The position numbers were made by a program, and so were the translations under genes. Shown here in pieces: positions 1-10,041 of a stretch of DNA of 22,369 bases. Every line of letters starts with the position of its first letter. The first letter of the stretch is position 1. Under the pieces are notes generated by a model. It was not told the origin of the DNA, ran no database searches, and saw nothing but the letters and a program-made list of their open reading frames with translations. The stretch lies in NCBI GenBank assembly GCA_004335635.1, contig QAXH01005738.1:1651-24019 (forward strand), in the 5' to 3' direction. This DNA is from Chloromonas sp. AAM2 (taxonomy: Eukaryota; Chlorophyta; Chlorophyceae; Chlamydomonadales; Chlamydomonadaceae).

Positions 1-38
<38 letters not shown>
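1..38. repeat. (GT)19 dinucleotide microsatellite
   Basis: An uninterrupted run of 19 GT units forms the left edge of the window, and the array may continue outside it. It lies downstream of, or in a distal intron of, the minus-strand lumenal-protein gene. Confidence 0.97.
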
Positions 39-41
<3 letters not shown>

Positions 42-93
42 CTTACATTCGTGAGCATGTTTCACGCTATAAGGTAATATATGGGTTTGGTAC

Positions 94-174
94 CTGAAAC
101 GAAAAGCCTGGGGGCGCAGGGGTGTCCTCGGCTGGTGGCAGGCCTGCCAGAGGTGGTTGTGTGACCATCCAGTC
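94..174 (-). other. Tentative downstream exon of the lumenal-protein gene
   Basis: On the minus strand an 81-bp segment lies between an acceptor (CCGCAG before GACTGG) and a donor (TTTCAG before GTACCA). It reads as 27 codons beginning DWMVTQPPLAGLPPAEDTPA, an acidic/proline-rich and protein-like composition. It follows the last firm exon of the lumenal gene. The firm exon ends in phase 2, however, and this segment only reads in this frame from phase 0. Either a small exon is missing between them or this is not an exon of that gene. Confidence 0.3.
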
Positions 175-580
175 CTGCGGCCAACCACCCGGGAGCTCAC
201 CCCATACAAGCTGAGATCTGAAGCCACGTGCAGCATATGAAACGCGCAACACGTGGCCTTCATGCAAGGCATGGAGACTGGACAGGAAGCAAGTGGAAGT
301 TGTCACTGCGTCAACAGCATGCATGCGGTTTTGCATGCAGCTCTCTCCTCGTGCAAGCGTCTAACCCTGCATGGGATTCCATTACTTGGTCATTACTAGT
401 CGGGTTTTTGCGCCAGCCTTCTGTTGTGTACATCAGCAGCTTCCATCAGTCATCACCGGTGTCTATTTGTTCGTTTGTGGTCACCCGGTTCTTGGACAAG
501 GCATAAATTCTGGCATCTGGCAGCAGTCAGCCCCTTAGCCCTCCTCCCACATGCACTTGTGCATGTCTTGCAACAGCAGC

Positions 581-623
581 AACTGCCATGCGTCAGACAG
601 CAGTAACTGCCATGCGTCAGACA
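581..623. repeat. 24-bp tandem duplication
   Basis: The 19-bp word AACTGCCATGCGTCAGACA occurs at 581-599 and again at 605-623, a period of 24 bp. It lies in noncoding sequence downstream of the last firm exon of the lumenal-protein gene. Confidence 0.9.
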
Positions 624-790
624 CGTTACCTTGATGCAAGGCAAGAAGACTGGACGAATAACTGACAATGCTTACAGCTCTCCCCTCGCACCACCAGTAG
701 GGTTGTGTTATCCTTAGGATAAGGATAGGATGATCTCTTATCGTTAGGGTTGAGGATTACATTTGCGGGTTCTGCCTCACCCTTTCCCAC

Positions 791-3700
791 CTGCAGCTGT
801 AACCCCCCTCTTGCAGCAGTGCCAGCACCGTCTGAATGAGCACCACCACATCCGCCTCTGAGGCACGACCTCCTGGGGAGAGCAAGCATGTGCATGTGTC
901 CATGGGGCATGCGAGTGGAAGGCGCATGTGAGCTCTTGAACTCATGTCCCAACTAACTTCAAATGCTCCTAACTACACATGCAAGTGTTGATTCATCCAT
1001 TGCTGGTAGATTACCTGAATCCAGTCTACCGTAGCTGATGTGATCTATATCCCACGATTGGGATCTGATTTGCAGCAAACATCTGGCCAGTGATAGGCCA
1101 AAACCCGTCCCCACAAGACCGTCTAGACTTGAGCTCCCGGACTACAAAGATTGTGAACACCACTGTGTTGACGGTCCAACAAAATCGTTTGGACTTGATT
1201 GAAGCCATCTCCCAGCTGGACTTTGACAGAACATCACTGCTGGTCTGTGGATGCCTTCCCCCACCTGCTCTTGCTGCCGCCGCCCTCGCCCTGCCTGTCC
1301 CCTCGGGCCACAGCTGCTGCAGCAGCGATGCTCCTGCCGCCTGGCAGAACTGCGTGCGAGCCTCTGCAGTCGTCACATGGCGGGCGATAATCTGCACACA
1401 CAGCGGGGCAGCCGAGGTGGCCACCAGTGCACCAGGGACAGAGCGGGTCCAAGGTAAAGGGCAACCAAAGCTGTACGCTGGGAACAGCTCATGTGTTTAC
1501 CGCTCCAAGCGCATGTGGATAAAGTCCTCTGCTTCACCCCACTGCAAGCTCATTGTCCCAATGGAATGGGCTTGAGTGGTCAAATACTTGTGTGAAAAGC
1601 TTATGGGTCGGCAGTCGGGGAAAATAATCTGTTGGTTTGGTCTGCTTGCCCCACGATGATCTCCACACCATCGCCATGCACCAGATTTCTGGACATTATT
1701 CACTCTTGTACAAGTTCCTCAACTGTTTGAAACTACCAATGCAAGTCCGAACTGCTGGTGTGCAAGTCCATCCCTCGGCCTCCACACGCTTTCAGATGCC
1801 TTCAGTTGCATGCTTCCATCCATGCGAGCACACCTTCCATGCGATGTAGGAGACGAAGTTGAGGTACAGGGGCTGCGACAAGCCACCTGACTGGTCCGAC
1901 AAATCTGCAACAGACAACAGTTGTCACAGTACCAGCCATGGGGTGTCCAGTGATACATGTCAGTTGGTCCGTCTTAAGTTACATGTCAGTTGGTCCGTCT
2001 TAAGTTACATGTCAGTTGGTCCGTCTTAAGTTACATGTCAGTTGGTCCGTCTTAAGTTACATGTCAGTTGGTCCGTCTCAAGTTACATGTTCGTTGGTCC
2101 GTCTTAAGTTACATGTTCGTTGGTCCGTCTTAAGTTACATGTTCTTGTTGGTGCTCTGGTGACTGATCCGTGCTGCTGCTGGCGCGTTGAACGGTGGGTG
2201 ACAATCGCCACCTCTCACACGTCACAGGCACAGGGTTATCCCGAGGTGCGGAATCCACATGTCTGCCGCAGTTGAGAGGAGCACCACATAAAAGCAATGC
2301 TTGGCTTTTGATGCCCAGCTCAACGGCATGCTGCTATGACACCGGTGATCAAGGGTTGAAAGTGAAGCCACCTGACAGGCGCCAAACCTCTCACCCACAC
2401 ACCATCATTGACCTGGAACTGCTACTTGGGCTCAAATCTTTGCCATTGTGAGCAGCGCAGTTGAATCTCCATGCTCTCAGAGGACGCCAAGGCTGGACTT
2501 CTGGAATCAATGACTCTGTCGAGACCTCTTGGAACCAAGGCTACATTTGCTCTGAAACCAACAGCTTGACTTAGCATGTATGCAGCCTTCGACTTCTGCC
2601 CTTACCTGGTATTGCCTGTATTCGATCCTTGTGCGCTTCCCGAAAGTATCTGCATGCATGGATTGGAGCATAGGGCAGGCACGTGATCAATGGCAGGACA
2701 GTCTGCATGGGAAGCATGCTATGTCAGAGGGTAATGTAGACAAAAATTTGAGCGACCTACAGGGCTACATGGGCGCTACGCCAGTTACTCATTTTAGTTC
2801 TCCTGAACACGTTGCCATTTGAACCACCAAGCTGGGACAACAATACAACGACGTATCCTGAAACAGCTAAGCACCTCATCCAACTGCTGCACAAATGTCG
2901 TCGTCTTACAAGCTGTCTCCACGTCTGCTCTGCCCGTACTGGCTCCCCTGCTCACCCCCAGCACCCCACGTTTGTCTCACGGTTGTTCACACTGTCCAGC
3001 ATGCGATGCTAGGTGCCACATGCGCTCCCCTGGCCACCCCACCAAACATCAGATTGCCGCCCACACTGCTCAGAGGCGCTCAGTGGCACATGGAGCTACC
3101 TCGTCACACCGACGCCCTGCCTCGTACCTGAATTCACGCTCCCGCAGCAGATAGTTTTCTTTCTGGTAGTCAACTTCATTCATCACCTGCTCACACCATG
3201 CAGGGCATGACAGCCATGCGATCAGTGCCACATACAGTGCCACCTCTGGAACAAATCAGCCATGCAACTGATAGAGCGGGGTTGCAAGTGAGCACGTCTA
3301 AACCAGTCCCTTCACTACAGGCTAGCAAATGTCCAGAAGTGATGCACACATTCTGTGTGCCATGCCTAAGTGGCATCAAGCCGGGATGTCGGCCCCACAT
3401 CAGGGACATCACACTACACTCGGCCTCTAGTTCAGCATTAGAACTGGTCAATGGTGGCTGGCTACAAACGACTGCTGATCATTTGGCAGTCAAAACAGTG
3501 CCAGGAGTTGTGAATGCTGAGGGATTTTGTGCTAAGGAGCGGGCTGCAGAGGGCATTGTTGGCGGAGGCGTGCAGTTGGTGGCGGTGCACGTTGCTGGTT
3601 GGCACGTATGCAGCCAGTTCAGAAAGTGCCAGAGTGAGTTGTTGTTGATGAATGTGGAAAGGTGTTGATGAAATGCAGTAAATGGCAGGGCGGACAAAGC

Positions 3701-4556
3701 AATGGGTGAGGTTGTTGGATGACCAAAACTGGCAGGTATTGGTTGATAGTATGAGTGTAAAAACAGGTAGTTGGAATGGCGTGCGAAGGCAGAGATGGGT
3801 CAAGCTCAGGGGCTCTGTGCTCAAGGCGGGCTGCAATACTGGCGATGAAGCCTGTTTGTTGATTGAGCTGTGTGGGTCGTGGCAGTGGATGAGTGTGACA
3901 AGTGGTTGGTGGAAGGGCGGCCGATAGAATGGTGAGAGAATCTGGGACAATGTAGGAAGACTACGTGCAATCATCATCATCTGATCGCACAGCCAGGGAC
4001 TGCCATGTCAGGACAGACGTACCTTGAGCTGTACAAGCGCATCGTATACTGAGCGTGTGAGTGCGGCGGCCAAGGGTCCTGCCACTGATGAGGGGCATTC
4101 TAATGCATCAGGAGTGGCATCCAGCACTGCTTGCGACACAGCCTGGGCTGCATACGTGCTGCTTGGGGCCCCAAGTGATAAGGAAGCCAGTGCGGCCAGG
4201 GCGGTTGGTAAGGTGGGCATGCTGAGCAGCAGGCGTCTGCGGCTGGCATGTGTAGGACGCAGCTGCACAACAGCATGGCTTGGTGGTGGCGTGGAATTGC
4301 GTGCACAGGCGATCAGTGGCGATGGATCAAGTGGTTCGTGCAGAATCGGGTTGGGTTGCTGTGATCCAGACGGTGTCGTGTGCGGAGCATGTGCTCTGGC
4401 ATGGATCAGTCGATGGACACGCCAGGGTGATCGGTGCAATGGAGCTGCCATCTGGCGCCCTGAGAGGGTGCGTGAGTGGCAATGTCTCCCATGCAGCTGT
4501 AAACAAGGCACTACGGCTCTAACCAGAGGCAGGTGCAACGGGAGAGCCAAGGCCAT
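791..4556 (-). CDS. Predicted thylakoid-lumen protein, family not recognised (C-terminus unresolved)
   Basis: Six exons join in phase: 4023-4556, 3128-3186, 2606-2649, 1834-1904, 1265-1391 and 791-872. They give about 305 residues and continue past 791. The proposed start is Met at 4556; in-frame Mets further upstream would overlap the neighbouring gene, and Met36 is an alternative. Residues 1 to about 100 are Arg/His/Ser/Pro-rich with few acidic residues, like a chloroplast transit peptide. They are followed by a twin-arginine-type signal (RRR at 106-108), a hydrophobic stretch and an Ala-x-Ala-like site (STYA, cut near 136), which implies import into the thylakoid lumen. The mature part is helical and charged: VMNEVDYQKENYLLRERE, then DLSDQSGGLSQPLYLNFVSY, then IIARHVTTAEARTQFCQAAG, then a Val/Leu-rich helix. 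I do not recognise the family and assign no enzymatic function. The targeting call rests on the visible signals; the exon chain rests on phase agreement at every junction. Confidence 0.7.
1955..2152. repeat. 26-bp minisatellite, seven full copies plus a partial
   Basis: Direct repeats of 26 bp begin ACATGTCAGTTGGTCCGTCT and run head to tail at 1955, 1981, 2007, 2033, 2059, 2085 and 2111, with a degenerate eighth from 2137. Copies 1-4 are identical, copy 5 has one T-to-C change, and copies 6-7 share CA-to-TC. The array sits in the intron between the third and fourth exons of the lumenal-protein gene, with its edge about 50 bp from the splice acceptor of the exon at 1834-1904. Confidence 0.98.
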
Positions 4557-4670
4557 TCTCCGCACGTTTCTCAGCACATGTTCTGCACCTCCTCCTGGGG
4601 TCATGTCACTCGCCAGGGCTATCCTGCCAGCAACAGCTATTGCGCTTGCAGCCATGCCCTCCCTGGCAAT
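4557..4670. promoter_or_regulatory. 114-bp divergent spacer, probable bidirectional promoter
   Basis: Only 114 bp separate the proposed start codons of the minus-strand lumenal gene (4556) and the plus-strand zinc/UBA gene (4671). Both 5' UTRs and core promoters must fit here or overlap the neighbouring reading frames. I see no clear TATA box. The interval is open in frame with the minus-strand gene, so that gene could start further upstream. Confidence 0.45.
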
Positions 4671-7600
4671 ATGGCGGATGCTACCCAATCAAGCCGGTGC
4701 GACTATTGTGGAGAAGAGTGCGATGGGCACTCGGACGCCAATGCCCTCTCTTGCACCTACGCCCGGTGCGAAGGCGGCAATTATCATCAAGACTGCTTGG
4801 AGAAGTTCTTACGGGCCAATAAATTGGAGAAGGTAAGGGCTTTCAAGACCTCTCAAACACCCTTCTTGCGCAGCTACGTCCTAACAACTTGTGTGCTACT
4901 GCCGCTGTCGACAGAACCGCAAGACGGGCTTCAAATGTCCAAGAGGATGCGGCAAAGGAACCATATATTCTGCGCCCTGCCCAGGACGGGTGAGAACGTT
5001 GGCTTGCCCCGCTTCGCCGCTGAAGCATCAAACCCCAGTTGGTATCGCACTGACCCACCCGATTCCTCCGCCCGTCTTGCAGATTGATAAGTCTCACCCT
5101 TATATACCCAGAAATGAAGAGAAGTTTAAGAAGAGACAGGTGAGGAATTGGGCAAGCCTTGGTAAGATCTGGCCAGGCACGCGAAACAACGTCCACAGCG
5201 GCCACGCACTGTCCGTGTATACCGCAGGCAGTCGTTGTGGACCAGCCACCAAAGCCACCAAAGCCAGACAAGCAGCAAGAAAAACTCGCGGCCAAGCGCA
5301 AGGCCGATGCAGACAAGGCTGCTGCAGCTAAAGCCGTGGAGGAGGCTGCAGCGAAGGCAGCGAAATCAAAGTGAGTGTGCTTTGGTTGCATGTCTGGCCC
5401 GCTGAGCAACTCATGTGCCACAATGCAGCAGATCATCGTCATGCAAATGGGCGCATGCACGAGCTTGAATTGGTCTGGAGCACATGCATGGCATGCGTCA
5501 AGAACTGTTTCTTGCATTGGCAAACTACATCAATGCAAATTTCCTTGGGTCAGGTTTGCTTCAAGTGCTGTGCATGGGCAATGCCTCATACCTTGCATGC
5601 GATCCCAATTCTTGCCAGCCGGCACATGGCTGGCATTCATGCATTTCTTCAACATGAATCGTTGTTTGCGGCCTGCAGACCAAATGGGCAAGTTAATCAG
5701 CCCGTGTCTGCCCGTGCCCTGGCAAAAGAGCTTGGGGTCAAGCCTATCAAAGCCGACAAGGCCATTGACTTGCAACAAGCAGCTGTCCTCAAGGCCGCAG
5801 CTCTTAAAGAGTTGAACAATGCCCGTCAGGGCATAGCGCCGTCAGTGCATGCCAACGGCACCCCTGCCCGCGACCGCCCTGACCCTGGTATGACGCGGAC
5901 TGGGTCTGGCAGTGTATCCGGGGCTGTAACAGGAGCGGCTTGGGGCGGGCGGGCAGCTGCAGGCGCGCCTGCCCCTGCCATCCATTCTGGCCCTGGCTCA
6001 AGCGCAGACTCTGATGGCGGCGGCGGCATCCCCCCTGTGCAAATGTTCTCACTGGGTCAGCTGCTTCAGGTTGCCCGGAAGGACAAGGGGGCTGGCAAGG
6101 GCGCAGCGGCGGCAGCCGCAGCAGCAGCGGCCGCTGCAGCTGCCGCCCCAGCCGTGCATCACAGCCACAACGGTAGCAGCAGCAGCCTGGGTGCTCCAGA
6201 GCCGCTTGAAATCGGCAACATTGAGCAGTTCCCGCCTGTGGCCGCGGCAGCCGCACTGCCACCGCTCCCGCCGCCCATTGTTACCAAACTTGCGCCCGCA
6301 TCCTCGCCTTGGGTTTCAACCGTCCCACCTCCTCCACCACCTCCCCCACCCGGTCTCCCCCCCCAGCTTTCACAGCACCGTCACCGTTTGTCAGACTCGT
6401 CCTCGCCTGGCTCGTCTACACCCACGCTGCCACCACCGCAGCAAGGCCTGGCCACGCCTGCGCAGTCACTAGCTAACGACGCTGCTTTGGAAGTTGAGGC
6501 AGATGAAGATGACGGCCAGGACGGGGCGAATGGGGGAGCCAAGGGGCTATCCAAGGCACAGCGCAAGAACCTCAAGCGTGCAGAGAAGAAGAAGCGACAG
6601 ATCAGCTTCACCATCCCTGAGGCAGAGGCACAGGCTGTGGCAGATGGGCTGCGGATGCATTTTGATCTTGAACAGGCAGCGCAGGCGGCGGCAGGGACAA
6701 GCTTCACACCGCGTGGTGTAGCGGAGCCGGCCGCCCCATCCACTCCGCTACCACCGCCAGGACAGCTATCCCACCACCACGCAGCGAATGCAGACCACTT
6801 GCTTGATGACCAGCACTCACCCCCTGCGCCTTTGGATGACGACCCACTGCACCTATTACTGCAGCATGAACAGGAGCAACGCGAGCAGGCACTGTATCAA
6901 CAACACCTCAACCAGCAGCAGCAGCAGCGCCAGGTCGCACCTGGCTTTGGCTTGGACGCTGACGATGCACAAGCTTGTGTCCGCAATTCTGTGCCGCCGC
7001 CACCGCCTCCCCGCGTGCCATCTTCCGTGCAGCTTCCGACCGACCAGCCGCTGAGCTCACAGCCGACACGTGACCCAGTGCTGGAAGAACGCTGCGTGAC
7101 TGCCCTGGTGACACACAAGTGCAAGCGTCTGTACACACAGTTGCTGCAGCTGAGCTTCTCCGCGTGGCAGGCAGCGGGTGCGGTGCAGGCGTGCGGGGCC
7201 GCGCCAGACCGGGCCGTGCAGTGGCTGCTCGAGCGGGGCAAATGCGGCCCGCAGCAGCTGTCAGCAGCAGCGGCAGTGGGAGCCACGCCTGAGGTCGATG
7301 TTCAGGCTGAGCTGTCGGAGCTGGAGCAGGCGCAGCAGTGGCTGCAGTTGAGGCCAGACACGCTGTACCAAGCAGTCATGTGAGTCATCTGATGCTGGCT
7401 TGGGATGGGCAGCGCTCTGTCACTGGCTGCGCCCTATGGCCTAGGATTCAAGGATGGTGTTGGGATTTGGCAACAACCTCAAGTACGCTATCACCAATTA
7501 TCACCAATGCATTTGTGGAGACTTGATCGAGATCAGCTCGTTTAGTGGTTTAGGAGCACACTGCCGCGGTGTGAGAGGGTGTTTTGCAACTAATCAGGTA

Positions 7601-8526
7601 GAGGTGGAGGTGAACACAAGATGAGCCAGGGCTGCTGAATCAAGGGACCAAACCATGTGCTAATGAATCTTGTGGTAATGGCCCCAAGTAGCGCATACTG
7701 GATGTGCTTGGATGACTGGCTGGACGGAGCAGCTGTCTAAGCATCACAAGGCATTGGCAACCGTGTTTGATGGACAACCGATCTTTGCCCGTTTCTGTGC
7801 GCATGCAGTGACTGTTCCGGTGACGTCCGTGCAGCACTAGCCCTCCTGGCCCAACAGCAGCAGCAGCTGGAGCTCAGCCCCTTGTCAATGCACCCCATGC
7901 AGAGCCTTGAGACCTTCTACTCAGCCCACTCCGAGCTGCCTATCAGCCGCGCCCACACCTGCCGATCTGAGATGCTCCCATGGGCCTGCGATGCGAATGA
8001 CAGCAGCAGCGGCGGGGGCACGCAACGTATGTACAGCATGGGCGGCCCTGCGGAATCCATGGTATCTGCCATGCAGCCCACCGGTAGCCAGCTGGGGCTA
8101 GGCCTTGCTGAGACAACCGTTCAGGCTCAGTTTGCAAAGGCGGCTCAGGTGCAGCATACGGATATGTGGGGTGATAGGCCCGTGGGCGCTGGTGCAAGGT
8201 GGTCCATCGATGTGCTTCCGTTTGGCGGTCAGCAGGCGTTCCCACGGCGCAGCATGGATGATATGCTTGCTGGTTCACAGCAGCAGTACGACCAGCAGCA
8301 GCAGCAGCAGGGGCAAAATGGAGCGGGCATGTACGGCATGTGGCGGGCCAATGGCGCTGGTGCAGGCTCGCATGCAGGAGTGCATGGTAGCACTGGCGCT
8401 GCATGGGAGTCCCATGGGAGTGCAGGCGCGTCTGACGCTAGGCCCCATGCAGGCGCCAGTCGCTCACATACCAGCCAATCTGATGATGCTGAAGTGAACG
8501 CACTGATGGCTCTCATGTGCCGATGA
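4671..8526 (+). CDS. Cys/His zinc-binding and UBA-like domain protein, uncharacterised
   Basis: Six exons (4671-4832, 4915-4989, 5083-5139, 5228-5370, 5679-7379, 7809-8526) total 2856 nt and encode 951 residues; all junctions are GT-AG and in phase. Residues 10-76 form a probable zinc-binding treble clef: Cys10, 13, 17, 28, 33, His39 and Cys42 (YHQDCLEKFLR), then Cys62, 66 and 76 in FKCPRGCGKGT. A Lys/Ala coiled stretch follows (about 100-146). The middle is low complexity: poly-Ala near 287-302, poly-Pro near 361-378, and a basic SKAQRKNLKRAEKKKR segment near 435-451 that may bind nucleic acid or act as a nuclear signal. Two UBA-like helical segments (about 616-667 and 687-732, the second spanning an intron at DCSGDVRAALALL) suggest ubiquitin binding. 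The tail is Gly/Ser/Gln-rich. Plants have similar uncharacterised proteins, as far as I recall. Its role is unknown; a ubiquitin-linked RNA or protein quality-control adaptor is only a guess. Confidence 0.88.
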
Positions 8527-9834
8527 TGATGGCGAAGCAACAGCGCATTGGGGTGTGCTCATTGTGAGGTTTGTTTCAGCGTGGGCGTCATGGCTTGGCA
8601 AAAGCCAGCAGCGTGGTGGTTCAGTGAAGTTTGCAGGGTGCTTTGTGAGGCTAGGGTTGTGGGACAACACTGGCTTAGGAGGCTGGTTTATGCGAGCAAC
8701 GCTGGTGAGGGAGAAGTTTTCGTGAGCACCGCTCGGCTCAGTTTTCCCACTATCATATGCTTTCTGAGAGCGTGCTGACTGTCCAGCTTGTCGTTCTGGT
8801 GCTGACGTATCTGTGTATTATGCTTATGAGTGACGATGGCCCATGAGCTATCAACATGTATGATCTACAAGCTACTTGCAGAGCTTTTACTGCGCTGTGT
8901 AATCAAATCTTCCGTTCGCCAAGCGATTTCTCATGCGGTCGGTACTGGACAGTTCGTGACCCAAGGTGATTGCCTGGGCCAGAAGCAGTGGCTATGTCGA
9001 ATCAGTGTGCAATGCAGCTGCACCATGCCACATGCCCTACCATCAGTCTCTGTCAACAATAACACACACTTATGCGTAAATGCAAAACAAGTCAGTGCAA
9101 AATGATTGCTACAATATTAAACGGCAGTTGCAAATCTGCTCAAAACGTCACGATGGCCTGCGGTGCTCAAGCTACAACTAGCTAGACAATACACGGCCAT
9201 GTGTCCTGTCGCGTTGACCAGCTGCTGGCAGACATCAGCACAAGCATGGCAAACGCCCCAGCACAGTCCAAACATTCAACAAGCACTGTATCTTGCTCAG
9301 CTGTAGCTACTGCAATAAAGCTTGTGGAGTGCAGGGTGTGCGCCGTCCTGCCTAACCGCTAAGGCGCCATTATGCATTTGACCTCGATCGTACTGAGTGT
9401 ATTTCTGCGTATGTCTGCGTGTACTAGCAGTGTACAAGCCAAGGATAACAAACTAGGGCAGCAGCAACAATCACGATTTATTCCTCCATGACTTCAGATA
9501 ACAAACCGTCAGCCTTTGATCATGTATGATAGAGGCCACGTAATGTAGGTAAAATAAATAGCGTAGCATACGTGTTCGACGTGGCTTTCACTCATGCACA
9601 TGCATCAGCCATGGAGAGGACAATTGGACGAAGGCCATGCCACGACGAGCCACGGTCGCTGCAGAGCTGAGCAGACCGTAACCACAGAATAGCCATGGCC
9701 TCAGGCTGTTGCATTTGCCAGTCCTGCAGTGGCTTGAGCTGGGACACCCTGGCTAGTGTTGTCAAGGAATTCCACCATCGCCTGCAGCCACGCAAACACA
9801 GCGCACACTTTTATTCATACCAAAAGTTCAATGG
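8527..9834. other. Convergent intergenic region
   Basis: About 1.3 kb lies between the stop of the zinc/UBA gene and the inverted-repeat element that follows. I find no convincing exons on either strand; short open frames here lack splice context and protein-like composition. It should contain the 3' UTR of the plus-strand gene. Confidence 0.6.
8898..8902 (+). promoter_or_regulatory. Candidate TGTAA polyadenylation signal
   Basis: TGTAA is the usual polyadenylation signal of chlorophycean nuclear genes. This copy lies about 370 nt after the stop codon of the zinc/UBA gene, on the same strand. A five-base word occurs often by chance, so this is only a candidate. Confidence 0.3.
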
Positions 9835-10033
9835 AAAAAAAAGATGTTTGCCAGTTCTGGTGTCTCCAACAGCACACCTCAGTGTCACGCCACACTGGTG
9901 CAAACGCAATATTTGCAATCTCTTGCCACGTCCACAGTCCTATTGCCTAAGGTCGTCACCTTGTCCCTGTCCCCACACTGACTCCAGTGCAATTCTATGA
10001 AACTGTCCCAGAACTGGCAAACATCTTTTTTTT
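9835..10033. mobile_element. MITE-like element with perfect 26-bp terminal inverted repeats
   Basis: The left arm 9835-9860 starts with eight A followed by GATGTTTGCCAGTTCTGG. The right arm 10008-10033 is its exact reverse complement and runs on into a total of 13 T. The 147-bp interior has no obvious coding potential. No target-site duplication can be identified because the ends are A/T homopolymers. It lies immediately downstream of the hydrolase stop codon (10042-10044), so it would be transcribed in that gene's 3' UTR and could fold into a long hairpin. Related end motifs occur at 15433-15470 and 20257-20289. Confidence 0.7.
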
Positions 10034-10041
10034 TTTTTGCG

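Noticed and set aside
1497..1703. Minus-strand stretch LTTQAHSIGTMSLQWGEAED as an exon of the lumenal gene
   Set aside because: It has a donor-like border, but including it breaks the phase with the exon at 1265-1391. Skipping it gives a smooth join (SYIAWK to IIARHV). It is kept only as a possible alternative exon.
3198..3668. 156-codon plus-strand open frame
   Set aside because: It lies opposite an intron of the lumenal gene, with no splice-supported neighbours and no family resemblance.
3462..3980. 172-codon minus-strand open frame
   Set aside because: It falls inside the first intron of the lumenal gene, between a clear donor (4022) and acceptor (3187). The translation is Ser/Thr/His/Leu low complexity.
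4024..4836. 270-codon plus-strand open frame opposite the lumenal gene's first exon
   Set aside because: It is the antisense shadow of a real exon with a strong targeting signal. Its own translation is Cys/Trp/Gly-rich, without domain features, and it runs into the zinc/UBA gene in another frame.
5371..5678. Open frame continuing upstream of exon 5 of the zinc/UBA gene
   Set aside because: It is intron read-through: GTGAGT follows 5370, a clean acceptor lies at 5678, and splicing keeps frame with the Lys/Ala exon.
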